From Cystobacter fuscus (GTDB taxonomy: Bacteria; Myxococcota; Myxococcia; Myxococcales; Myxococcaceae), in NCBI RefSeq assembly GCF_002305875.1, contig NZ_CP022098.1, positions 2,666,001 to 2,730,000 of the forward strand: a stretch of 64,000 nt of DNA, in the 5' to 3' direction. The position numbers and the translations under genes are program-made. Below the pieces are notes generated by a model that was not told where the DNA came from, made no database searches, and saw only the letters and a program-made list of their open reading frames with translations. Numbering within the stretch: position 1 is the first letter of the stretch; every line of letters begins with the position of its first letter. This document shows positions 24,599 to 33,178 of this stretch, one piece after another.

Positions 24599-27500
24599 GA
24601 GTCACTCCTTTCCGTGGACAGGGCGCGGCGCTGGTCCTCCACCGTCGCCGAGTCGTCGAAGCTGAGCACCCGGCCCGCGGCGAGCGCCCGGATGGCGTCC
24701 TCGGCGAGGCGGGTGGCGTAGCGGTAGCTCTCCGAGCGCGACATGCCATGCGTCTTGGCGCGCAGCATCTCGTGCGTGAGCACGGGGCCGATGTGGCCCT
24801 CCAGCTCGCGCGCCTTGGGGAGGATCCTCCCCTTGGGCAGGGCCTCGTAGGCGCCCTTGAGATAGATGGGCAGCACGTCCACGTTGTAGGTGAGCGACAG
24901 GTAGCCGAGCGTGGGCTTGAACTCGAGCAGCTCGCCCGTCACCGAGCGCGTGCCCTCGGGGAAGATGAGCAGGTTGTAGCCCTGCTGCAGGGCGCTGCCG
25001 GCCATGCGCAGCGACTCGCGCAGCGAGCCGTGCCGGTCCATGGGGATGAGGTCCGTGAAGTTCTCGAAGTACGCGCGCTTGAGGGGCGTGTCGAAGAAGT
25101 AGTCGCGCGCGGCGATGGTGGTGAGCCGCTGGCCCTGCTCGCCGAGCACCAGCTTGACGAGCCCCATGTCCAGATGGCTCGTGTGGTTGGCGATGACGAG
25201 GAAGTTGCGGTTCTGGGGGATGAAGGGCTTGCCCGTCACCTTCACGTCGAACAGGCCGCCGAAGATGGCCTGCTGGCCGAGCCGCACCGCCTGCCGGCCC
25301 AGGGTGACGAGGGGCTCGGGGACGGGGATCTCCACCTCGTCGCTCTTCTGGACCTCGCGGGAGATGTCCTTGGCGCGCGTCTCCACGCTCGGCTTGCGGC
25401 CGCTGGTGAGCACGAGCTTGCGCAGGTCCTCCACCGTCTGCACGTGCGTGAGATCATTCGCGGAGGGCAGGGGCACTCCCGCCTGCTCCAGGGCCACGGA
25501 CAGCTCGGTGAGCATGAGCGAGTCCACGCCCAGGTCCCCGCTCAGGTGGGCCTCGGGGCGGATGTCGGCGAGGGGTCGGTTCACCACCTCGGCGAGCAGC
25601 GGGTAGAGCCAGTCGGCCACGCCACCGGTGCCCGCGTGCTGCACGCGCTCGCGCGCCTTGTCCCCGGAGGCGACGAGCCGCTCCAGCTTCTTGAACTCCT
25701 CCACCACCTGCTTGCGCTTGACCTTGCGCGAGGACGTGCGGGGCAGCTCCAGGTCCGTGAAGCGCAGCACCTTCACCCGGCGGTAGAAGGGCATCTCGTG
25801 GCCCTTCTTGCGGAAGTGCTCCTCCAGCTCGCGCCGCACCTCCTCGCGCGGCCGCTCGAGGTAGTCCGGCACGCACAGGCAGGCGACCTTCTCGCCACCG
25901 GCCTCGTCCGGGAGCCCCACGATGGACAGCTCCTTGATGTGCGGGTGGTCGCCGTACACCTCCTCGAGCTCGTCCGGGTACACGTTCTTCCCGTTGGCGT
26001 CGATGATGACGTCCTTCTTGCGCCCCACCAGGTACAGCCGGCCCTCGGCGTCGATGCGGCCCAGGTCTCCGGTGTACAGCCAGCCCTCCTTGAGGACGGC
26101 GTCGGTGGACTCCTTGTCGCCGAAGTAGCCCGCCATGACGCTCGGGCCGCGGGCGATCACCTCGCCGATGCCCTCGTTGTCCGGCTCGAGGATGCGCAGC
26201 TCGATGCCCGGCAGCGCCTTGCCCACCGTGCCCGCCAGGCGCTTGTTGACGTTCGTCTCGGACACCGTGAGCACGGGGGCGGCCTCGGTGAGGCCATAGC
26301 CCTCGATGATGTTGAAGCCGAGCTGGTGGAAGGCCTTGTGCACGTCATCCGGCAGCGCCGAGCCGCCGGACACGAGGAACTTGATCTTCCCGCCGAACTT
26401 GCGGTGCACGGGCCAGAAGAGCAGCTTGCCCAGGTTGAGGTTGCTGCGGTTGCGCAGCTCGCCGTGGGTGGCCATCAGCGTCTTGAGCGCCTGCTCCACC
26501 AGGGGCGGGCGGCTGGCCATCTCCTGCGTCACCTTGCGGTGCAAAAGCTGCCAGAGCGCGGGCACGCCGATCATCGCCGACACGCGGCCCGTCTCGAACA
26601 CCTCGCCGAGCTTGTCCGACGTCAGCTCGTCGATGTACGTCACCTCGGCGCCGCGCGAGAAGGGCGTGAGGAAGCCGGCGGAGAACTCGAAGGTGTGGTG
26701 CAGGGGCAGCACGGAGAGCACCCCGTCGCCGACCCCGATGGCGAACGCGCCCGCCAGCTTCGCGATGAGCGAGGCGAAGTTGCGGTGGGTGAGCATCACG
26801 CCCTTGGGCGTGCCGGTGGTGCCCGAGGTGAAGATGAGGCTGGCCACGTCGTCCGCGGCGGCCGTGTGGCGCACCGGGCCGATGTTGTCCGGGTACGCCG
26901 GGTCTCCACTCATCGCCTCGGCGAGGCTGGCCACGCGCGTGGACAGGCCCGCCTGGGTGAGCAGCTCGGCGAGGTTCGGCATCTCCGTGGCCGTCTCCTC
27001 GGAGACGAGCAGCACCCGCGCCTCGGAGCGGCGGGCGATGTTCACCACCTCGGCCTCGTTGAGGCTCGAGTCCACGGGCACCGCGGTGCCGCCCGCGCGC
27101 AGAATGCCGAAGTAGGAGATGGGCCACTCGGGCCGGTTCTCCGACAGGAGCATCACGCGCTCGTTGCGCTTGACGCCCTCCTTCATCAGGAAGCTGCCCA
27201 CGCGGTTGGCGTAGCGGTTCACCTCGCCGTAGGTGAAGCGCTCTTCCTTCTCGTTCGCCGCGAAGCGGAAGGCGACGCGGTGGCGCCACGCGTTGACGCT
27301 CGCCTCCAGCATCTCCAGGAGGTCGCGGTGGGCGGGGATGACGGTGCGCCGCTTCGTCTCCTCCTCGAGCCCCGGGAACACCCACTTCTCCAGGCCGGGC
27401 AGGTGGGTGTCGAGGAAGTAGACGCGCCAGTCGATGGCCTCGGGGGCCCAGGGGATGCGGGCCCGGTCATGCGGCGCCATGTGCGCGTAGACCGAGCGCG

Positions 27501-29004
27501 TGTTGTCGCAGCGGAAGACGTAGCGGTTGTCGTAGAGGAAGGGCATGAACAGATCGATGAGCCCCATGAGGCCCTCGCCCTGTTCCTCCACCTCGGTGAG
27601 CGCCTCGCGCGCGCGCTCCATGACGGCCTGCACCTTGGGGGCTCCCCAGGCGGGCTTCACCTCGTCGATCACCTGGCGCAGCAGGCGCGCGCCCTTGACG
27701 AACATGGGGGCGCTGAAGTTCTCGAAGACGAAGCGGCTGGCCGGCATGGGCTCGATGCGCGAGCGCAGCTCGTTCATCAGCGCGTTGCCCGTCTCCTTGT
27801 TGCGGTAGTAGCGGCGGCGGTAGAGGCCGACCAGCTCGATGGAGCGGCTCGCGTAGAACGGATTCACGTCGCCACTGGACAGGTGGTAGACGCGCCGCTC
27901 CTCCACCTTCATGGAGTGGGCGGTGATGCCGATGGTGGCGCCGGCCACGTGGTCCACCGGGATGATGTCCAGGATGGCCTTGTCCCCGGCGGGGATGTTG
28001 CGCTGGCCCTTGATGCCGGCGAAGGCGAGCGGCGCCGAGGTGGTGAAGCCCTCGTTCCACCCGGGGAAGGGGAAGTGCTGGGCGGACTCGACGATGGAGG
28101 GCCGGACGATGGCGTAGCGCAGGCCGGGGGTGCTGGCCATGACCTGCTCGCCCAGGCTCTTGGTGTACGTGTACGTGTTGGGCCAGCCCCAGTGGCGCGC
28201 CCGGTCCATGCCCGCGCGCACCAGCTCGCCGGACAGCCACAGCTTGCGCTCGCGGCCCACGGCCAGCCGCAGCGTCTTCTCGTCGCTGGCGTCGCGGCCC
28301 TCCTGCTCCAGCCGCTCCAGGGCCTTCTTGCGGAAGAGGGACGTGAGCGTCTTGTCGTCGGCCTGCTCGCGCAGCCGGGCCACGATCTTGTCCGCGTCCG
28401 CCAGCTCCTGCGCGAGGCTGAAGTCGCGGCCGTCCAGCTCGTCCTGGCGGGGGAAGTAGCCCACCACGTCCTCGTCCTCGAAGACGAGCCCGTTGCGGTT
28501 GCCCGCCACGAAGGCGGTGGACATGTGCACCAGCGGCACCTTCCACTTGAGCGCCAGCTCCACGGTGTTCTTCACGCCGTGGGTGTTGACGTTGAGGCCC
28601 ACCTCCAGCGAGGGGTTGAAGGACACCAGGCCCGCGCAGTTGATGATGGCGTGCACCTGGCCCACGAGCGCGTCGGCCTGCTCGGGCGTCAGGCCCATGA
28701 GCGGATCGGTGATGTCACCGTCGAGCACCTGCACCTTGCGGCGCAGGAACTCGAGCGCGCCCTCGTCGCCGTGCGCGTCGCGCAGCGGCTGGAAGGGCTC
28801 GCTGGTGGCCACCTTGTCGAAGAAGCGCCGCTCGGCGGACGGGGCACTGCCCTTGCGCACGAGCACGTAGAGCTTGTCCAGCTGCTCGCCGTAGCGCGAC
28901 AGGATCATGGACAGGGTGACCTTGCCCACGAAGCCGGTGGAGCCCGAGAACAGCAGGCGCTTGCCGGTGAAGACCTCGGTGACGTTCAGCTCGGGGGAAC
29001 TCAT
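24595..29004 (-). CDS. elbD: Multidomain ether-lipid enzyme ElbD (acyl-CoA reductase, AMP ligase, ACP, acyltransferase)
   Basis: The 1469-residue protein has four modules in order. (1) A fatty-acyl-CoA/ACP reductase-like SDR domain, about 15-400 (FSGSTGFVGKVTLSMIL; INCAGLVSF; TYTKSLGEQ). (2) An AMP-forming acyl-CoA ligase, about 570-1080 (IFTSGTTGTPKGVMLTH near 721; EGYGLTEAAP; YTGDLGRID). (3) A phosphopantetheine acyl-carrier domain with DLGVDSLMLTEL, Ser near 1160. (4) A PlsC-type glycerophosphate acyltransferase with NHTSHLD near 1271 and FPEGTRS near 1347. This is the architecture of Myxococcus ElbD, needed for ether-lipid synthesis during development. It could activate, reduce and transfer fatty chains within one polypeptide. 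The order of reactions is inferred. Confidence 0.92.
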   Translation of the reverse strand: MSSPELNVTEVFTGKRLLFSGSTGFVGKVTLSMILSRYGEQLDKLYVLVRKGSAPSAERRFFDKVATSEPFQPLRDAHGDEGALEFLRRKVQVLDGDITDPLMGLTPEQADALVGQVHAIINCAGLVSFNPSLEVGLNVNTHGVKNTVELALKWKVPLVHMSTAFVAGNRNGLVFEDEDVVGYFPRQDELDGRDFSLAQELADADKIVARLREQADDKTLTSLFRKKALERLEQEGRDASDEKTLRLAVGRERKLWLSGELVRAGMDRARHWGWPNTYTYTKSLGEQVMASTPGLRYAIVRPSIVESAQHFPFPGWNEGFTTSAPLAFAGIKGQRNIPAGDKAILDIIPVDHVAGATIGITAHSMKVEERRVYHLSSGDVNPFYASRSIELVGLYRRRYYRNKETGNALMNELRSRIEPMPASRFVFENFSAPMFVKGARLLRQVIDEVKPAWGAPKVQAVMERAREALTEVEEQGEGLMGLIDLFMPFLYDNRYVFRCDNTRSVYAHMAPHDRARIPWAPEAIDWRVYFLDTHLPGLEKWVFPGLEEETKRRTVIPAHRDLLEMLEASVNAWRHRVAFRFAANEKEERFTYGEVNRYANRVGSFLMKEGVKRNERVMLLSENRPEWPISYFGILRAGGTAVPVDSSLNEAEVVNIARRSEARVLLVSEETATEMPNLAELLTQAGLSTRVASLAEAMSGDPAYPDNIGPVRHTAAADDVASLIFTSGTTGTPKGVMLTHRNFASLIAKLAGAFAIGVGDGVLSVLPLHHTFEFSAGFLTPFSRGAEVTYIDELTSDKLGEVFETGRVSAMIGVPALWQLLHRKVTQEMASRPPLVEQALKTLMATHGELRNRSNLNLGKLLFWPVHRKFGGKIKFLVSGGSALPDDVHKAFHQLGFNIIEGYGLTEAAPVLTVSETNVNKRLAGTVGKALPGIELRILEPDNEGIGEVIARGPSVMAGYFGDKESTDAVLKEGWLYTGDLGRIDAEGRLYLVGRKKDVIIDANGKNVYPDELEEVYGDHPHIKELSIVGLPDEAGGEKVACLCVPDYLERPREEVRRELEEHFRKKGHEMPFYRRVKVLRFTDLELPRTSSRKVKRKQVVEEFKKLERLVASGDKARERVQHAGTGGVADWLYPLLAEVVNRPLADIRPEAHLSGDLGVDSLMLTELSVALEQAGVPLPSANDLTHVQTVEDLRKLVLTSGRKPSVETRAKDISREVQKSDEVEIPVPEPLVTLGRQAVRLGQQAIFGGLFDVKVTGKPFIPQNRNFLVIANHTSHLDMGLVKLVLGEQGQRLTTIAARDYFFDTPLKRAYFENFTDLIPMDRHGSLRESLRMAGSALQQGYNLLIFPEGTRSVTGELLEFKPTLGYLSLTYNVDVLPIYLKGAYEALPKGRILPKARELEGHIGPVLTHEMLRAKTHGMSRSESYRYATRLAEDAIRALAAGRVLSFDDSATVEDQRRALSTERSDS

Positions 29005-29028
29005 CGTGTGGACAATCCCGGAGGAGGC

Positions 29029-30642
29029 TTACTTCACGTCGACCATGACGGTGGGGGCGATGCGCAGCAGGCTGATGCTGGCCGAGCGGCCCATGAAGCC
29101 GCGCGCCTCCTCGATGGCCTCGGTGAGGGTGTCGGTGCGGTCCCAGCCGAGCAGCGCCGGGACGTGGTTGTTCTCCGCGCCCGCGACGATGACCTTGCCC
29201 GCGTGCTGGCGACCGTTCTCGCCCCAGTACCACATGTAGAGCGGGTGCACGCCGTGGTAGGCGTTGCCCTTGCGGTACAGGTGCACGTAGCTGGGGTTCT
29301 CGGCGAACTCGCGCTCGTACTTCCTCTCGATCTCCACCGCGTCGCGCGTCTCGGGCAGCACGCGGTTGAAGAACTCGATGTAGCTGGGGTGCTGCACCGG
29401 ATCGAACTCGTCGAAGGCCGGGTGGGTGAGGATGATGACGCCGCCCTTCTTCACCAGCGGCACGCCGCGGTTGAGGTTGAAGAAGTAGCCCAGCCCCATC
29501 ACCTGCACGAGCAGCGGGTTGAGGATGGAGTTGACGCTGTAGGGCGAGATGAAGGGGATGGGGAAGATGACGATGTCGCTCTGCCCCTGCACCGGCACCA
29601 CGTACTGCTGCCAGCTCTTCTCCAAAATCTTCTGGTGCGTGGGCTCGGTGGCGCCGGCGAACACGCCCGTCACGTCATAGGGGGCGGGCACGGAGTTGAG
29701 AATGGTGCGGGCCGCGGCGCGCGGCACCTTCGACAGCGCGTAGCGCATGGCATGGAACTTCAGCCGGTCGCCCTCGGTGTAGTCCTCCTCGCGCTTGTGG
29801 AGGAAGTCGGTGGCCGGGCCGAACATGCGGTTGTTGAGCACCGACTCGATGTGGAAGACCTTGAGGTGCTTGTCGATCGCCTTGCCGATGCGCTCGTTGC
29901 GCCGGTACAGCTCGCTCTTCTTGGGCTCCATGTAGCTCTCGGAGCCGCGGATGGTCTGCGGGTTGTGGTGCGCGCGCAGGCTCGCGTAGTTGGCCAGGCC
30001 CGTGCCCATGGACTTGTGCCCGCCGTTCATGGGCACGAAGTTCACGTTGACGTAGACGGTGAGGTCGCTCTCGGCCACGCGCCGGTTGACGGCCACCACG
30101 TGCGAGCCGCATGGGCTGCGCTCCAGCTCCGTGATGCCGTCGGGGTCCTCGGCGTCGTGGTTGTAGTAGCGCTCCGGGTAGTAGGCGTCGAAGATCTTCT
30201 GGCCCACCATGCGCCGCATCTCGCCCTCCGTCATGCGGCGGTGCAGGGCGTTGGCGATGATGAGGTGGATGTCGTCCACGCCCGAGTCGGCGCACAGCTC
30301 CAGCACCACCTCGAGGATGGACTGGCGCACGTCGGGCGTGGCCATGGGCGGCAGCGGCACGGAGATGTCGTCGATGACGCAGGTGAGCCGCATGCCCGGG
30401 CGCAAGAGCGCGTGCAGGGGCTCCATGCCCTCGGGGTGGTTGATGGCCCAGCGGATGGCGGCCTTCACGTTGGGCACGCCCGCCAGGGGCGGACGGGGGA
30501 AGATGACCCGGGTGCCCACGGGCAGGTCCTCGAGCAGGAAGTTCTCCCCGCTGAAGAGCGCCCGGGGAGGGCTGCCCTTCTCGGTGATGACGACCTGACT
30601 TTCCTCGTCGTAGAGCTTCTGGAGCGTCTTGAGGGGGCGCAT
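29029..30642 (-). CDS. elbC: DUF2088/LarA-like protein, ElbC
   Basis: The 537-residue protein contains LarA/DUF2088-type blocks: CVIDDISVPLPPM, HLIIANALHRRMTEGEMRRMVG, and a glycine-rich MNGGHKSMGTGLANY segment. LarA is a lactate racemase with a nickel-pincer cofactor, but many homologues have other roles. Length exceeds LarA by about 110 residues. The start is the ATG at 30642. It lies 17 bp after the HAD gene and 24 bp before elbD. Position and family match elbC of the Myxococcus cluster. Its reaction in ether-lipid formation is unknown. Confidence 0.8.
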   Translation of the reverse strand: MRPLKTLQKLYDEESQVVITEKGSPPRALFSGENFLLEDLPVGTRVIFPRPPLAGVPNVKAAIRWAINHPEGMEPLHALLRPGMRLTCVIDDISVPLPPMATPDVRQSILEVVLELCADSGVDDIHLIIANALHRRMTEGEMRRMVGQKIFDAYYPERYYNHDAEDPDGITELERSPCGSHVVAVNRRVAESDLTVYVNVNFVPMNGGHKSMGTGLANYASLRAHHNPQTIRGSESYMEPKKSELYRRNERIGKAIDKHLKVFHIESVLNNRMFGPATDFLHKREEDYTEGDRLKFHAMRYALSKVPRAAARTILNSVPAPYDVTGVFAGATEPTHQKILEKSWQQYVVPVQGQSDIVIFPIPFISPYSVNSILNPLLVQVMGLGYFFNLNRGVPLVKKGGVIILTHPAFDEFDPVQHPSYIEFFNRVLPETRDAVEIERKYEREFAENPSYVHLYRKGNAYHGVHPLYMWYWGENGRQHAGKVIVAGAENNHVPALLGWDRTDTLTEAIEEARGFMGRSASISLLRIAPTVMVDVK

Positions 30643-30659
30643 GGGGGCGGAGGCTTTCG

Positions 30660-31325
30660 TTACTTGAGGTCCAGGATGGGCCAGTTGTAGGCCCGGGCGA
30701 TGGAGCGCAGACGCATGTCCGGGTTGACGGCGGTGGGCCGCCCCACCACGGCGAGCATGGCGTAGTCGGAGGAGCTGTCGGAGTAGCCGTGGCACTGGTC
30801 GAGCGCCAGGCCCTCGCGGACACAATAGGAGCGGATGGCGTTGGCCTTGTTCGCCCCTTCGATGATGGGGGGGATGACCTTTCCGGTCGCCTTGCCCCCC
30901 ACGAACTGCATCTTGTTGGCGATGAGATCATCGGCGCCCAGGTGGCGCACCAGGGGCCGCATGCTGAAGTCCAGGGCGCCCGTGACGAGCACGATGCGGC
31001 AGCCGGCCCGGCGCGCCTGGTCGATGAGGTCGCGCGTCTGCTCGTACAGGGCGGGCTTGAGGACGTCCTCGAACATGTCCTCGGCGATGGAGATGAGTCG
31101 ATCCTCGGACAGTCCGGCGTAATAGCGGTAGAAGAACTCGTTGAACTTCTTACGGTTCACCGCGTCCATGGCGGCGAACAGGGGGGCACTGGCGGCCGTG
31201 GCCAGCGTCCTCCCGGCGATGCCCAGCAGGGAACCCCGGTTCATCGCATAGTAGGCGTAGACGTGGACGACGTTGGTTTTCACCAACGTCCCGTCGACAT
31301 CGTAGAAGGCGGCTTTCGCGGGCAT
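30660..31325 (-). CDS. elbB: HAD-superfamily (IB) phosphatase, ElbB
   Basis: This 221-residue SerB-like HAD hydrolase has the nucleophile motif AFYDVDGTLVKTN, motif II IVLVTGALDFS, and motif IV GYSDSSSDYAML. HAD-IB members dephosphorylate phosphoserine, phosphoglycerol or related lipids. The ATG at 31325 is better than an in-frame TTG two codons upstream. It is the first gene of the presumptive elbBCDE operon, with spacings of 17, 24 and -4 bp. In Myxococcus ElbB is part of ether-lipid synthesis; a phosphate-removal step on a lipid intermediate is a reasonable inference. Confidence 0.82.
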   Translation of the reverse strand: MPAKAAFYDVDGTLVKTNVVHVYAYYAMNRGSLLGIAGRTLATAASAPLFAAMDAVNRKKFNEFFYRYYAGLSEDRLISIAEDMFEDVLKPALYEQTRDLIDQARRAGCRIVLVTGALDFSMRPLVRHLGADDLIANKMQFVGGKATGKVIPPIIEGANKANAIRSYCVREGLALDQCHGYSDSSSDYAMLAVVGRPTAVNPDMRLRSIARAYNWPILDLK

Positions 31326-31499
31326 GGGCAAGGCGGGCTTCCTGACACCGGAGTCAGGCGTGTGTCAACCGCGCTCCACCTCCCGGAATTCGCCGAATGG
31401 ACCCCAGAAGCCTCGCGAGGCTCCCTGTTCTGGCGTGCAAGCAGCCTCGGTTATCCCACATCCATCCAGGCGGCCCGGTCCTTTTCTCGGGGGAGGGCG

Positions 31500-32480
31500 T
31501 CACAGCCAGCCATGTTCCCTGTACCAGAGGGCACTGCGGCGGATGGTGTCGGCCGGGTCTCGCGTGGCGCGAAAGCCCAGGAGCCGCTCCGCCTTGGCGC
31601 TCGAACACGTCCAGGCGGGCGCGAGCAACTGGCGCGCGAACTTGCGGTTGAGGGGCAGGGGCCGGCCCGTCAGCCGCGCCACCCCATCCGCCACGGTGGC
31701 CAGGGTGCTCAGGACGAGGGGCGGCAGGGTCACGGTCCGGGGCCGGACGCCCAGGGCCTCGGCGGCGAGGTCCTGGATGCGCTCCAGGGTGAAGGGGTGG
31801 GGGTGGCCCACGAAGAAGGCCTGCCCGAGGGCCTCGTCCCGCTCGGCCACCACCTGGAGCAGGTCCACCACGTCCTCCACGTCCACCAGGGTCAGGGGCC
31901 GCTCGCCCTCGCCCAGGCGCAGCTTCAGCCCCCGCGCGACCAGCCGGAAGAGCAGCAGGTTCTCCCGGTCCCGGGGCCCCACGATGCGCGGAGGCCGGAC
32001 CACCGTCACCGGCAGCCGGTCCGCGTAGGAGAGGGCGATGCGCTCCGCCTCGGCCTTGCTCTCCCCATAGGCGTCCGTGGGGTGGGGGGCATCCTCCTCC
32101 ACCCGGGGGCGCCCGGCGCTGCTCGGCCCCGAGGCCCCCAGCGAGCCCACCAGCACCAGCCGGGGCCGGTGCCCCGCGGCCACCAGGGCCTCGCACAGCA
32201 GCCGGGTCCCCTCGGCGTTGACCCGCAGGAAGTCCTCCCGGGTGGCCGCCCGGCGTACGCCCGCCAGGTGGAAGACCACCTCCTGGCCCTCCACCGCGCG
32301 CGCCAGTCCCGGAGCGTGGATCACGTCTCCTTCCGCTCGGGTGTACTCCACCCCGGCCAGCCCCGAGACGTCGCTGCCCGGGCGCAACAGGCATGTTGCA
32401 CGGTGACCCCGCTCGACGAGCGCTCGCACCAGCGCCGACCCCAGAAAACCATTCGCTCCAGTGACGAGGATCTGGCTCAT
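31500..32480 (-). CDS. NAD-dependent epimerase/dehydratase (extended SDR)
   Basis: The 326-residue protein has VTGANGFLGSALVRALVERGH, FHLAGVRRA, LVGSLGASGP and YGESKAEAERI (YxxxK), the standard extended-SDR pattern. It resembles ElbE in size and fold. The stop lies 174 bp upstream of elbB on the same strand, so it may be transcribed with the elb genes or separately. The N-terminus at 32480 has no clear ribosome site. Substrate unknown; steroid, sugar or lipid chemistry are all possible. Confidence 0.82.
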   Translation of the reverse strand: MSQILVTGANGFLGSALVRALVERGHRATCLLRPGSDVSGLAGVEYTRAEGDVIHAPGLARAVEGQEVVFHLAGVRRAATREDFLRVNAEGTRLLCEALVAAGHRPRLVLVGSLGASGPSSAGRPRVEEDAPHPTDAYGESKAEAERIALSYADRLPVTVVRPPRIVGPRDRENLLLFRLVARGLKLRLGEGERPLTLVDVEDVVDLLQVVAERDEALGQAFFVGHPHPFTLERIQDLAAEALGVRPRTVTLPPLVLSTLATVADGVARLTGRPLPLNRKFARQLLAPAWTCSSAKAERLLGFRATRDPADTIRRSALWYREHGWL

Positions 32481-32512
32481 GTCGATGTCATTGCAGAAAA
32501 CACTCTTCCCTT

Positions 32513-32542
32513 CCGAGGGAGAAACATTATTTTCTCTCTCGG
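32513..32542. promoter_or_regulatory. 30-bp inverted repeat in divergent promoter region
   Basis: CCGAGGGAGAAA and TTTCTCTCTCGG are 12-bp arms with one G:T mismatch, separated by CATTAT. The site sits between the epimerase and SWIB genes in the most AT-rich part of this region. It could be an operator shared by both promoters. Confidence 0.45.
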
Positions 32543-32674
32543 CCCTCAGAGGGAAGAATGCAGCGGAGGGCTGATTTTCGGCCTCGGGCGTGCTACGAGC
32601 CCGTTGGCTCAGGGTGTGAACACGCTGTGCAACGCCCCTGGACACTGCGACCAGGGGAAGGAGATCCGAACAGA

Positions 32675-33016
32675 ATGGCCGCCAAGAAGACCACCACCGC
32701 CGCTGCGAAGAAGGCTCCCGCCGCCAAGAAGGCTCCCGCCGCCAAGAAGGCCGCTGCGGGCAAGCGCAAGCCCAACGCGGCGTTCATGAAGGAGATGACG
32801 CCGTCGCCCGCTCTGGCGGAGATCGTCGGGAGCAAGGCCCTGCCGCGCACCGCCGTCGTGAGCAAGATCTGGGACTACATCAAGAAGAACAACCTCCAGG
32901 ATCCGAAGAACAAGCGGCAGATCAACGCCGACGACAAGCTCAAGCCCATCTTCGGCGGCAAGAAGTCCGTCACGATGTTCGAGCTGACGGCGCTGGTGAA
33001 CAAGAACCTGTCCTGA
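32675..33016 (+). CDS. SWIB/MDM2-domain protein with histone H1-like Lys/Ala tail
   Basis: The 113-residue protein begins with tandem AAKKAPAAKK-type repeats (residues 2-32), a lysine/alanine tail like eukaryotic histone H1. A SWIB domain follows (PSPALAEIVGSKALPRTAVV ... WDYIKKNNLQDPKNKRQI ... PIFGGKKSVTMFELTALV). SWIB domains are mainly eukaryotic chromatin-remodelling modules, also found in chlamydiae, plants and many myxobacteria. The tail suggests DNA binding and nucleoid compaction. A GGAAGGAG ribosome site precedes the ATG, and a perfect terminator follows. Bacterial function is not settled. Confidence 0.92.
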   Translation: MAAKKTTTAAAKKAPAAKKAPAAKKAAAGKRKPNAAFMKEMTPSPALAEIVGSKALPRTAVVSKIWDYIKKNNLQDPKNKRQINADDKLKPIFGGKKSVTMFELTALVNKNLS

Positions 33017-33055
33017 GCCGTGAGGACCGGCTCCACTGGCCGGTAGTTGCCCGGA

Positions 33056-33084
33056 GGGCCCGCCACCGCAAGTGGCGGGCCCTT
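33056..33084 (+). terminator. Intrinsic terminator after SWIB gene
   Basis: GGGCCCGCCA-CCGCAAG-TGGCGGGCCC is a perfect 10-bp stem with a 7-nt loop followed by TT. It ends the SWIB transcript 40 bp after the stop codon. Confidence 0.85.
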
Positions 33085-33178
33085 CGCGTTGGGGCTGCCA
33101 CCGGGCGAGCGTTGGATAGCGGGCGGAAGTCGCTCGTCGTGGTGGCCAGACGCGTCAGACGGCCCTACGACTGGTCCC

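Noticed and set aside
24748-30690. Very long open frame (about 1980 codons) on the plus strand opposite elbD and elbC
   Set aside because: It is antisense to genes with clear domains, is His/Arg/Gly/Val/Leu-biased and shows no recognisable motif; it is an artefact of high GC in the third codon position.
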